Virus record (IMG/VR): IMGVR_UViG_3300033148_004379
Coordinates: 1-35,158 of that record
Origin: a virus
DNA length: 35,158 bases
Reading direction: 5' to 3' (one strand)
The notes beneath the pieces were generated by a model that was given only the letters and a program-made list of their open reading frames with translations, was not told the DNA's origin and searched no databases. The translations under genes and the position numbers were made by a program. Below, piece after piece: positions 1-7,403 of the stretch. Position 1 is the stretch's first letter. Every line of letters starts with the position of its first letter.

Positions 1-1287
1 CACGGTTACCGTAACAGTCCATTCCTGTTCAGTTACCTCATCTTCTGCCGTTACCGTATATGTAACAGGATTGGTAAAGTTCCGTGCCGTTCCAGAAGTG
101 GGGTCTATAGTTGCTCCTGCGCTGACTGTAATTGTAGGTGTAAGGCTTGTAACATTAGTGCCATATTCCACTTCTATGCTTACAGTATGGTTGGTTGCAT
201 TAACTGTTGCTTCCCCTGTCTGTTCCGCAAGGGTAAAACTAAGTATATCCGTTTCTGTACTTGCACCCCCCCCAGAAGAAAATACATAAGCCCCTACCTG
301 CCAGTCTCCGTTCTGGGCAAGAGTATCTATAAAAGAATCAACCACCCATGTTGCAGATGTAGCCAATCCATAGTTATACATTGATCCAAGGTTGGTTCCA
401 TAATCCAGCCGTGCTGTAGGTATCAATGTATATATACTTGTAAAATTAGGATTAAGGATAACAGAATGTTCATCATAACCTAATGCTCTCCATTGTGTCC
501 ACGAATATGTTGAGCCATTATATTCAAATATCGGTTCATGGTTTGTTCTGTTTACATAATAATATATATTATAATCACATTCAAACCCCAAAGTATCCAT
601 TTCTTCCGTAGTATCATCACCAGCCTGACCAAGACGTATCGCATGTGTTCCGGTATTTGTAGAATAAAATATATTATTATATATCTTAACCCTTTTTGAT
701 ACAGGATATGGTTCTGGTAGTTGGCTTGTATTACTTGATGCCACTATTATTGATAATAATTCTGTGCCCCTTGACGAATAAAATGTATTGTTAGATATTA
801 CCACGCTGTCCTGTCCTTTCGTAATAATAGCCATGTCACAATCCTTGAATACATTGTATTTGAACATACATGATTCGTTGACAGTTGGATTATGGTCAGG
901 GGTGCCACCCTCATGTATTATTCCATACCGGCAGCTGTCAAAGAAATTGTATCTTATATTATAATCACTGCAATAGCCAGCCATTATGGTATGTGCACTT
1001 CCTCCGGTAAGTTCGACAAATTTGTTTCCATACACTTCGGTACTGTCCAGTTTTTTGTAATAATCTGCTGCATAATCATCGGTTCCAACTTCAAGCATAA
1101 AACCGCCACTGTAAGCCGTCTGAACATAACTATTGCGAAACCATATTATCTTTTCTGTCGTGCTCCTGAAATCTAATCCCCAGTAATTCGTTACTGTTGT
1201 ATTATATCCTTCCTCAATCTGTATTGTCTGGGAGTATAGCCCAAATGCAGATAATAACGCAAATAATATTATTAATAGTTTTTTCAT
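1..1287 (-). CDS. Exported beta-helix protein with DUF5018-like C-terminal domain (partial, C-terminus beyond left edge)
   Basis: The frame is open for 429 codons from ATG at 1287 to base 1 with no stop, so the gene continues off the window. Residues 1-19 are a signal peptide (two Lys, a hydrophobic run, then LYS before Gln20). Residues about 60-230 carry the short Asn/Tyr/Phe repeats of a right-handed parallel beta-helix, such as YNFFDSC, SNNTFYS and YNNIFYS. From about residue 345 an Ig-like unit begins (DILSFTL, EVEYGTNVTSLTPTITV, NPVTYTVTAEDE), matching the pattern of DUF5018-type domains of Bacteroidota surface proteins. The start overlaps the stop of the upstream gene as ATGA (1284-1287), so the two are probably translationally coupled. 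By position it is a tail-associated glycan-binding or glycan-cleaving protein. No catalytic residues can be assigned, so enzyme activity is only a possibility. Confidence 0.8.
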   Translation of the reverse strand, partial: MKKLLIILFALLSAFGLYSQTIQIEEGYNTTVTNYWGLDFRSTTEKIIWFRNSYVQTAYSGGFMLEVGTDDYAADYYKKLDSTEVYGNKFVELTGGSAHTIMAGYCSDYNIRYNFFDSCRYGIIHEGGTPDHNPTVNESCMFKYNVFKDCDMAIITKGQDSVVISNNTFYSSRGTELLSIIVASSNTSQLPEPYPVSKRVKIYNNIFYSTNTGTHAIRLGQAGDDTTEEMDTLGFECDYNIYYYVNRTNHEPIFEYNGSTYSWTQWRALGYDEHSVILNPNFTSIYTLIPTARLDYGTNLGSMYNYGLATSATWVVDSFIDTLAQNGDWQVGAYVFSSGGGASTETDILSFTLAEQTGEATVNATNHTVSIEVEYGTNVTSLTPTITVSAGATIDPTSGTARNFTNPVTYTVTAEDEVTEQEWTVTVTV

Positions 1288-2153
1288 TGTACTCCCTTAT
1301 TTATACCATCCATATATGTCTCAACAATAGTATTTATAGCCTGCCATTGAGTAAGTGTCAGACCTGTTGTTACAAGTATAAACGATATTTCATTATTTGA
1401 TCCGGCAGAACCATCACTTGCAAGAAAAAACAGATCAACAGCGGAAGGTGAGCTTGAAGTGCTGCTTGATGTAGATGTGACAGAAGAGTTATTCCTGAAC
1501 ATCTCCATATTGGTTGAACTTGTCCTTGTAACACCAAAGAAACCATCGCTATTACCAACACTTGCACTTAATGAGGTTGCTACATTTATCCTTCCATACA
1601 TACTTCCGCTATAGTATGGAAATAATCTCATTGTATTAACAGAGTTACCTGCCACACCTGTCGTTTCGTTCACACTTTGCGTTCTTGTATAAACAGCTAT
1701 TGTAAAGTCATTTTGTGATGCATACAGGCAATCGGTTGACGGGTCAAAATTACTGTCGAAATAATTTGTCCCATCACCGGCATATCCCTGGTATGGCGTA
1801 AATGTCAATGACCCTGCCCCTGTTTCCACAAGATCATATGTTCCCGGAATAGTTACATTTGTTTCTGCTGCTTCCTCTGTTTTGTTTGCAAGGAAATAAA
1901 GCAATTCAACATTACTTGTATAATATCCGCCATCGATAAGGTCCTGTACTAAATCATTTTGCAGATCAGCCGTATCAATTTGTGGCCTGTTTGCTTCTGT
2001 TATCTCATAATAATAAGCCTTATAGACAGATGACCAGCTTGCAGAATCAACACCTGATGTAATTGCAGTATTATACCATACAGTTGTCGTTGTGGTTTGT
2101 GCTGTAGCAGTAAAAGACAGTATAAGCAATAGGGCTATAAATAGTATTTTCAT
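1284..2153 (-). CDS. Exported lectin-like tail-region protein
   Basis: This 289-aa protein has a clear type I signal peptide: residues 1-18 end in ATA before Gln19. The middle part (about 110-285) has the beta-strand pattern of a concanavalin/LamG-like jelly roll seen in phage carbohydrate-binding modules: a D-C-L-Y-A strand, NDFTIAVYTRT, MRLFPYYSG and FFGVTRTS. A Ser-rich stretch lies at about 222-235. Near the C-terminus, LTLTQWQAINTIVETYM is the short helix often found at the end of such modules in Bacteroidota phages. It lies two bases after the fibre-like gene and overlaps the next gene as ATGA, so all three probably sit on one transcript. The ligand is unknown. The lectin-like fold is inferred from pattern, not from a search. 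Confidence 0.75.
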   Translation of the reverse strand: MKILFIALLLILSFTATAQTTTTTVWYNTAITSGVDSASWSSVYKAYYYEITEANRPQIDTADLQNDLVQDLIDGGYYTSNVELLYFLANKTEEAAETNVTIPGTYDLVETGAGSLTFTPYQGYAGDGTNYFDSNFDPSTDCLYASQNDFTIAVYTRTQSVNETTGVAGNSVNTMRLFPYYSGSMYGRINVATSLSASVGNSDGFFGVTRTSSTNMEMFRNNSSVTSTSSSTSSSPSAVDLFFLASDGSAGSNNEISFILVTTGLTLTQWQAINTIVETYMDGINKGVQ

Positions 2154-2155
2154 AA

Positions 2156-3715
2156 TTATTCAGTTTCTATACGATATCCATAAATTGTTATTATTAGTTG
2201 CGTTGGTTTTGCTGTCGCTTCAGTAACCTTCCCATATAATACATTTCCAGCCGTAACAGTTCCATTGGCAATGCCTGTTGTCGAATTGCCTGTTGTTGTA
2301 CTGTTGACTGTTAGATCAGAAGTCAATACAGTCGTCGGGCTTCCGGAACTATAATCAGTGGCAAAATAGAAGTTTATATCTATATCAGGTGATGTTCCCT
2401 GTGCCCTCGTTTTAACCTTTGTTATAACAATGCTGTGAGATCCATCAATATCTATACCCCAAAATTTATTATTAAGTGTAAAAGCAAGGGTATCATTAAC
2501 ATTACCCACCCCCAACACAGGATTAAAAAGAGGTATGGTATCAGTTAGGATATAAGCAACAGTATCTATGTCAACTTCTGTAGATACTGGATTTTTATAA
2601 TAAAGTGTGTCACCTCCTGAATCCAATGCACAAATACCATCATCAAGTGTTATTGCCCATTTACTGACAACTCCACCACTTCCTACGTTAATATTTCCAA
2701 GAAGTGTTGTTCCGGTAAATGTCGGTGATGCACTAAATACAACATTGCTCGTTGATGTACCGGTTATACCTGTTGCTTCATCAAGGTAATTAAGTTGTAT
2801 TGTCGAAGATGTCATATCGTCAAGCACATTTATTTCCGATCCACTCGCTGTTACAGATGTTGACCCAAGAGTAAATGGTGAAGGAATGGTAACTGTTCCT
2901 GTAAATGTAGGAGAAGAAAGTGACGCATATTGTGCTGCTACCTCTGCCTCTCTAATATAATTAGCAAGCATCATTGCTGTATCGGCTGCTTCTATTATAT
3001 TAGAAGTAAGACCAACCAGTTTATTACTTTCTGATGTACTCCATAAAGCACCATTAAGAAGATTTAACTCAGTCGTTGATATTAAGGCCCCTTCCAATAT
3101 CCCAAATTCTGTAGGATCGACAATAGATGTTCCTAATGTTATACTTGTAGTGAATGTAGGCGATGTACCAAATACCAAAGCCCCCGATCCTGTATTGTCT
3201 GATATATTATTATCCAGACCAAGAGAATTGGTTATAGATGTTGCCCAGGCACTACCTGTTGATACCGCTATCCCAGATCCAGGATATGTCATACTACCTC
3301 CTCCTCCCCCCATTGTTCGGGCATATTCTCGGGTTGCCACAGTATCAGTAACCGGACTACCTATCTTTAACCATCCTGTAAAAATAGGTTCATTGCTAAA
3401 GACAACATTACTTGTTAATGTTCCTGTGGTTCCTCCTGCCGTGCTGAAATAATTCAGTCTGGTACCATTGGTTGTAACAGATGTTGATCCAAGGGTGAAT
3501 GGTGATGGTATCGTCAATGATCCTGTTAAGGTAACATCATCATATAGCTGCAAGAGAGATAATTTCCTTGTTGCATCCGATTGTTCAAGAGCAAGAACAT
3601 CTGTTCCATATTTGGCTGTCACCGCCGGTAAGCCACCAATGTTTATCTGTGAACAGGCTATTGCTGATAACATTATTAACGGAAATAATAATAATAGCTT
3701 TTTCATGTTTTTCAT
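2156..3715 (-). CDS. Tail-fibre-like protein with N-terminal export signal
   Basis: The 519-aa protein begins with a signal sequence. Either signal peptidase II would cut before Cys21 (AIAC, a weak lipobox) or signal peptidase I before Gln23 (ACS|Q). Fibre-type repeats follow. TIPSPFTLGSTSVT occurs at residues 68-81 and again at 276-289, and SNVVFS..P.FTGT-like units appear near 102-114 and 323-336, with a variant near 180-190. Helical segments with EFGILEGA, TELNLLNGA and EINVLDDM resemble the trimeric stalk repeats of phage fibres and collar spikes. The C-terminal 120 residues look like a compact beta-rich head. A second Met at residue 4 (3706) could also start translation. A consensus -7 promoter element and terminator hairpin lie just upstream (3732-3767). 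Virion location is inferred. An export signal on a fibre protein is atypical. Confidence 0.8.
   Translation of the reverse strand: MKNMKKLLLLFPLIMLSAIACSQINIGGLPAVTAKYGTDVLALEQSDATRKLSLLQLYDDVTLTGSLTIPSPFTLGSTSVTTNGTRLNYFSTAGGTTGTLTSNVVFSNEPIFTGWLKIGSPVTDTVATREYARTMGGGGGSMTYPGSGIAVSTGSAWATSITNSLGLDNNISDNTGSGALVFGTSPTFTTSITLGTSIVDPTEFGILEGALISTTELNLLNGALWSTSESNKLVGLTSNIIEAADTAMMLANYIREAEVAAQYASLSSPTFTGTVTIPSPFTLGSTSVTASGSEINVLDDMTSSTIQLNYLDEATGITGTSTSNVVFSASPTFTGTTLLGNINVGSGGVVSKWAITLDDGICALDSGGDTLYYKNPVSTEVDIDTVAYILTDTIPLFNPVLGVGNVNDTLAFTLNNKFWGIDIDGSHSIVITKVKTRAQGTSPDIDINFYFATDYSSGSPTTVLTSDLTVNSTTTGNSTTGIANGTVTAGNVLYGKVTEATAKPTQLIITIYGYRIETE
2849..2890 (-). repeat. Internal duplicated segment in fibre-like gene (second copy 3473-3514)
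   Basis: These 42 bp encode TIPSPFTLGSTSVT (residues 276-289) and match 3473-3514 (residues 68-81) at protein level without change and at DNA level with scattered third-base differences. The copies are followed in each case by a SNVVFS-type unit about 20-35 residues later. The synonymous divergence suggests an old duplication kept by selection. Confidence 0.8.
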
Positions 3716-3731
3716 TTTTCATCATTTTATA

Positions 3732-3767
3732 CAAAAGTACCGTATCCCTATTAAAAGAATACGGTAC
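3732..3767 (-). promoter_or_regulatory. Composite terminator hairpin and -7 promoter box upstream of the fibre gene
   Basis: A perfect 9-bp inverted repeat (GTACCGTAT at 3737-3745 and ATACGGTAC at 3759-3767) is followed on the minus strand by TTTTG. It sits 25 bp after the stop of the 305-aa gene, as expected for an intrinsic terminator. The last three stem bases plus this tail read TACTTTTG (3739-3732), an exact match to the Bacteroidota -7 consensus TAnnTTTG, 24 nt before the fibre start codon. No TTTG lies at the usual -33 distance, so promoter activity is less certain than the terminator. Confidence 0.55.
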
Positions 3768-3791
3768 AAATAGTCATCTTTCACGAACCTT

Positions 3792-4709
3792 TTACTCCAC
3801 CTCTGGTCCGGGTACTTCTGCTGTCTTTGGCTTTGTTGCTCTCTTTCCGCTAAGTAACGAAGCCACTTCGTCTGCAAAATGCTTATCCCCCAGGTAATAA
3901 TCATACAATGATTCATAGGGGTTGCTGCTGGGCCTTATTTGGCATATAGGCTCATTCTTCTTCCCCTGTTCTGTTACCCAGGCCCATGTCCTGTTTGGCT
4001 CCATGAACGTGATAATGTTATTATCAATAGCTTTCTGTAAAGAAGATCTTATTTCCAAGACCGCATCTGCCTCAACCAGTTTAAGGAAGTTTTCAACACC
4101 TGATCTCTTATCCCTATGCACAACCATCTCTACGGCTAATTTAACCTGTGCATAAGTCAACTCATCAACATCTCTTATAAAGTACGCTTTCGCTACTGTT
4201 CTCAGTTTTTTCTCGCCAAGACCAACCTTTGATGAGTAGATAAGAGCCTTAACTGTTGCCAGTTGTTCTTCATGCATTGCTTTACGCTCGGCTTGTCCTA
4301 CCAAATCTTCAATAGCACATTTCGGCACTTTGCCATTGAAATTATTTCCCCCTTCAAGATGAGGGCAGCATTTTATAAGCCAGTACACCAGTTCAATGTC
4401 CTCCTCCTGTAACATCCTCATCCCACGTAATATCATATTGTGGGGCGACCATATTACTTTACCATTTGTACCAATAATCTTATTCTCTGCATATCTCCAA
4501 CTCTCCGTTCCTGTCTTTGTCTTGACTGTAGCCACAAAAGGAAAGGATATAGAGTTGGGTTTATCCGGGAGCTTATTGTGCTTGGACCGTGATGGTTTTA
4601 CACGGCTCTCGGGGTAAGTTAGCTTGATCGGAAACTTAGGAAACCTCTGTTTCACATATTTATGATCTGCTGCCGTTAATGTGTAGATCTCGTTATTCTT
4701 GTATAACAT
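3792..4709 (-). CDS. Conserved-position structural-module protein, unknown function
   Basis: This 305-aa protein is not recognised. It is basic at residues 20-55 (KQRFPKF, SRVKPSRSKHNK), has mixed alpha/beta content, and has a CC pair at about 113-114 in LIKCCPHLEG. The region RDKRSGVENFLKLVEADAVLEIRSSLQKAI is helical. The C-terminus is Pro/Lys-rich and ends in a short acidic tail. It follows the major capsid gene but is separated from it by a terminator, so it is either read through at low level or has its own promoter. Position directly after the capsid gene suggests a head-completion, decoration or DNA-binding virion role, but nothing in the sequence decides this. No signal peptide or membrane segment is present. 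Confidence 0.75.
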   Translation of the reverse strand: MLYKNNEIYTLTAADHKYVKQRFPKFPIKLTYPESRVKPSRSKHNKLPDKPNSISFPFVATVKTKTGTESWRYAENKIIGTNGKVIWSPHNMILRGMRMLQEEDIELVYWLIKCCPHLEGGNNFNGKVPKCAIEDLVGQAERKAMHEEQLATVKALIYSSKVGLGEKKLRTVAKAYFIRDVDELTYAQVKLAVEMVVHRDKRSGVENFLKLVEADAVLEIRSSLQKAIDNNIITFMEPNRTWAWVTEQGKKNEPICQIRPSSNPYESLYDYYLGDKHFADEVASLLSGKRATKPKTAEVPGPEVE

Positions 4710-4732
4710 AGCTTTAATTATTTTTTGTTAGT

Positions 4733-4763
4733 AAAAAGGAAGGGCCGTTATATGGACCCTTCC
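4733..4763 (-). terminator. Intrinsic terminator after the major capsid gene
   Basis: On the minus strand GGAAGGGTC, an 8-nt loop and GGCCCTTCC form a 9-bp stem with one G-U pair, followed by TTTTTAC. It lies 15 bp past the capsid stop codon. Confidence 0.85.
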
Positions 4764-4777
4764 ATATTATTCACCGT

Positions 4778-6160
4778 CTATGCCGGTTCCATAAGTAAAA
4801 ACTGGTTTCCACCCCTGAAATGCGCACCTATATGGCATCTCTGGTAGGTGTTCCTGCTGTCAAACTCGGTAACTTTCAGGCCATCACCTGCGCCACCAAC
4901 CTGCCATACTTCCATCCTTCTCTTATAACGGCCAAGACCACGATAGCGTGTACCGATGGATTCAACCATATTGCCTGAGACAGGATCTTTCTTCTTGTTG
5001 ATAGGCATAAACATACCAAGTTTGGGTCCTATGGCTTCATAACCGCTGGCTCCATAGAGCTTGGGGTTATTAAGAACGCCCATTCTTTTAAACAGGAAGG
5101 TCCTCTCGGACTTAACCAGATACTTGAAGTTTACTGATGCAGCCAGAGATTCGTTCTTATTGAAAAGCACCTCATTGGTTGTCTGCTTTGCATAATTGAT
5201 GTTTGTGTCGGCAAAGTAAGTAACAAGGGCATTTTCAATATCCTGGTGCAGGGTAATTCCAAGTAGTCCAAGGATATAATTTCCTGCTCCTTCACGGTCA
5301 AGGGTATTGTCCATCTCATCAAATTCACCTATGTCAAACGCACCGCTTGTATAAGACTGCTCGTTCCCTACCCTACGGACGTAAGGTATCATCCCTTCTG
5401 TAGTCTTAATAAGGCGGCCTGTTTCTGAATCTATTAAAGATGAATTAACGGTCCTCTTACCGAATAGCAGCGCACCATCGATGCGGAGAGCCATACGGTA
5501 ATCAATATCGACCTGACCAAGGAAATAATATGCAGGGATTTTATATCCCATGGAAGTAACATCAAACCATGTCTGGTTGACCATCTCCGTTCCGGTATAA
5601 CCAATAGTCTCTTTGATTATCTGAGCATCGTTCTCATACTCCCAGGTCCCCCTGATAGCTCCGTCCGGCTGCCCTGATCCTTCGGAAAAGGCATTGGTTA
5701 TAATGATCAACTCATCGCCTGCAGTAAGTGCCGGGAACTGCTCTGTATCATCATTCAACGTACAGGTGATCTCCGGTGCTGTTGGCGTGGTTACATCGAT
5801 GTCTGTTACTGAACCGGTAACTTCGTTCGGGAACAGGATAACATCCCACATCCTTACATAAAAGTTATTCTTTGCATCCAAACTATCTGAATCAAGGACA
5901 AACGCAATATCGGCACCGATTGCTGGTTGGGCCACATTAGCATCCACAATACAGATCTCATGGATCCGGTTTTCTTCATAGTGCGAATAGGTATCAAGAC
6001 TTACTTCCTTCTCAAATCCAAGGGATCTGAGTAACTGGAAATAACTTGCCCCCTGATCTCCGTACCTTGAAAAAAGTACATTTAGTTTCTCAGGTTTGTG
6101 AATATCAAAACCTGAAACTATATCTGAGGCGTATATTTGTGCAATAGCATCTGGATTCAT
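4778..6160 (-). CDS. Putative major capsid protein
   Basis: The 460-aa product is assigned by synteny: it follows terminase, portal and a scaffold-like protein in the usual head-gene order and is followed by a strong terminator, as is common for the most highly expressed head gene. The N-terminus (NPDAIAQIYASDIVSGFDI) is helical. The body is rich in short beta segments (ITCTLNDDTEQFPALTAGDELIIITNAF at about 133-160 looks like an extended E-loop or insertion). A GARTYRGLGRYKRR-like basic stretch lies near residue 405, with the exact residues GTRYRGLGRYKRR. There is no signal peptide, membrane helix or protease motif. The size is compatible with HK97-fold capsid proteins, but the fold is not provable by eye. 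Confidence 0.75.
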   Translation of the reverse strand: MNPDAIAQIYASDIVSGFDIHKPEKLNVLFSRYGDQGASYFQLLRSLGFEKEVSLDTYSHYEENRIHEICIVDANVAQPAIGADIAFVLDSDSLDAKNNFYVRMWDVILFPNEVTGSVTDIDVTTPTAPEITCTLNDDTEQFPALTAGDELIIITNAFSEGSGQPDGAIRGTWEYENDAQIIKETIGYTGTEMVNQTWFDVTSMGYKIPAYYFLGQVDIDYRMALRIDGALLFGKRTVNSSLIDSETGRLIKTTEGMIPYVRRVGNEQSYTSGAFDIGEFDEMDNTLDREGAGNYILGLLGITLHQDIENALVTYFADTNINYAKQTTNEVLFNKNESLAASVNFKYLVKSERTFLFKRMGVLNNPKLYGASGYEAIGPKLGMFMPINKKKDPVSGNMVESIGTRYRGLGRYKRRMEVWQVGGAGDGLKVTEFDSRNTYQRCHIGAHFRGGNQFLLMEPA

Positions 6161-6207
6161 AATTCTTCATTTTAAAATTCAACATAAATACACACCTCTT
6201 ACTTAGA

Positions 6208-7401
6208 TTACTTGTTATACTGATCCATCTCTGCATCAAAGATGTCATCCTGCAGTTTCTCCTTATCGGTCCTGTTGTCAGGTGATGGTGGTGCAGGTGG
6301 GGCATCATTATTCCTGGATGGTGACGGATTCTCATACATCTTGTGGACTTCTTCTTCGGTCATGTTTCTCGCCTTCTCAAATACGGAATGTACGATCTCT
6401 GGCAGCTTGTTTATCATCAACTGGTTATAAACCATATGACTGATCATGCGCATATTTGTTTCGTTGGGTTCCATCTGGTTCTCAACGGCATAATTTGCAA
6501 CAAAATCCCGGATGTCTTTTTGATCGGATTCTGATATTTCATAGTCCAAAAGAGCATCCTTTCTGTCTTTGATGGGTATTTTCAGCTTAGTCAGAGCTTT
6601 ACCGATTTCCTGTCCTACATTACTCCATCCGGTTTGCAGTTTGGATCGTTCCTCCGGAGATAACTCCTTCGGCTTATCATCAGGTGTTGGTTCAGGAACT
6701 TTTAACTTCCCTTTCAACTCCTGTAACGCTCGTATGGCGGTGGCTCCGTCTGCCTCCACCTCTAATTTGTTGAGTTCAAGCGTTTCTTCCTCAACTTCGT
6801 TAGGATCCAGATTATACTTCTTCTCGAAGCGTTTACGAACCAGGTCCTCACGACTTGCTAATTCGGGGTGATCAAGAATATGCTTGATAACAAGAGCCTC
6901 CATGGGATCCATGTTGGCCATATCAGCACCATTTAGTTTCTCAAACACCTTATAGTTGCGCACTCCGGTTTCTCTGACAAACTCGTTAAATAATGCCACT
7001 TCGTCATTTGCGAAGTTTGTTTTGGGCTTACTTTCAAGTTTGGATTCCAGATCAGCCTTGGTCTGTCTCAGGCTCTCGACCTCATCCAGAACGCCGGAGA
7101 TATTTGCTTGTTTGGCCTCATCAACCGTCTTAAAACGATCTCCAAAAATCTCTTTCAGAAATGCATCCTGCGGTTGAGGGGCCGGTGGTTCGTCTTTCTT
7201 TGGTGGTTCCGGTGGTGGATCCCCGGATCCAGGCTGGGGTTCCGGTGGTGGATCACCACTACCCGGCTTGGGTGCCGGGGGATCTCCCGGCTCATTAATA
7301 TCTTCGCCCCGTGCTGCTGCCATAAATTTATCAGGATCTACACCCTCAATATCTTTAAGAGCATCAAACTCGGGATTACCTAAATAGTCTTTTTCTGCCA
7401 T
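6208..7401 (-). CDS. Putative head scaffolding/assembly protein
   Basis: This 397-aa, strongly charged protein sits between portal and major capsid genes, the classic scaffold position. Residues about 38-85 form a Pro/Gly/Asp low-complexity linker with PPPEP and GSGDPPPEP repeats. Residues about 110-135 (VLDEVESLRQTKADLESKLES) look like a coiled coil, and the rest is mostly acidic amphipathic helix. A second Pro-rich patch (NDDAPPAPPSPDN-like, about 372-382) precedes a helical C-terminus, where many scaffolds contact the capsid protein. No protease catalytic motif is visible. It is separated from the portal by only two bases. Function is inferred from composition and position. Confidence 0.7.
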   Translation of the reverse strand: MAEKDYLGNPEFDALKDIEGVDPDKFMAAARGEDINEPGDPPAPKPGSGDPPPEPQPGSGDPPPEPPKKDEPPAPQPQDAFLKEIFGDRFKTVDEAKQANISGVLDEVESLRQTKADLESKLESKPKTNFANDEVALFNEFVRETGVRNYKVFEKLNGADMANMDPMEALVIKHILDHPELASREDLVRKRFEKKYNLDPNEVEEETLELNKLEVEADGATAIRALQELKGKLKVPEPTPDDKPKELSPEERSKLQTGWSNVGQEIGKALTKLKIPIKDRKDALLDYEISESDQKDIRDFVANYAVENQMEPNETNMRMISHMVYNQLMINKLPEIVHSVFEKARNMTEEEVHKMYENPSPSRNNDAPPAPPSPDNRTDKEKLQDDIFDAEMDQYNK

Positions 7402-7403
7402 GA

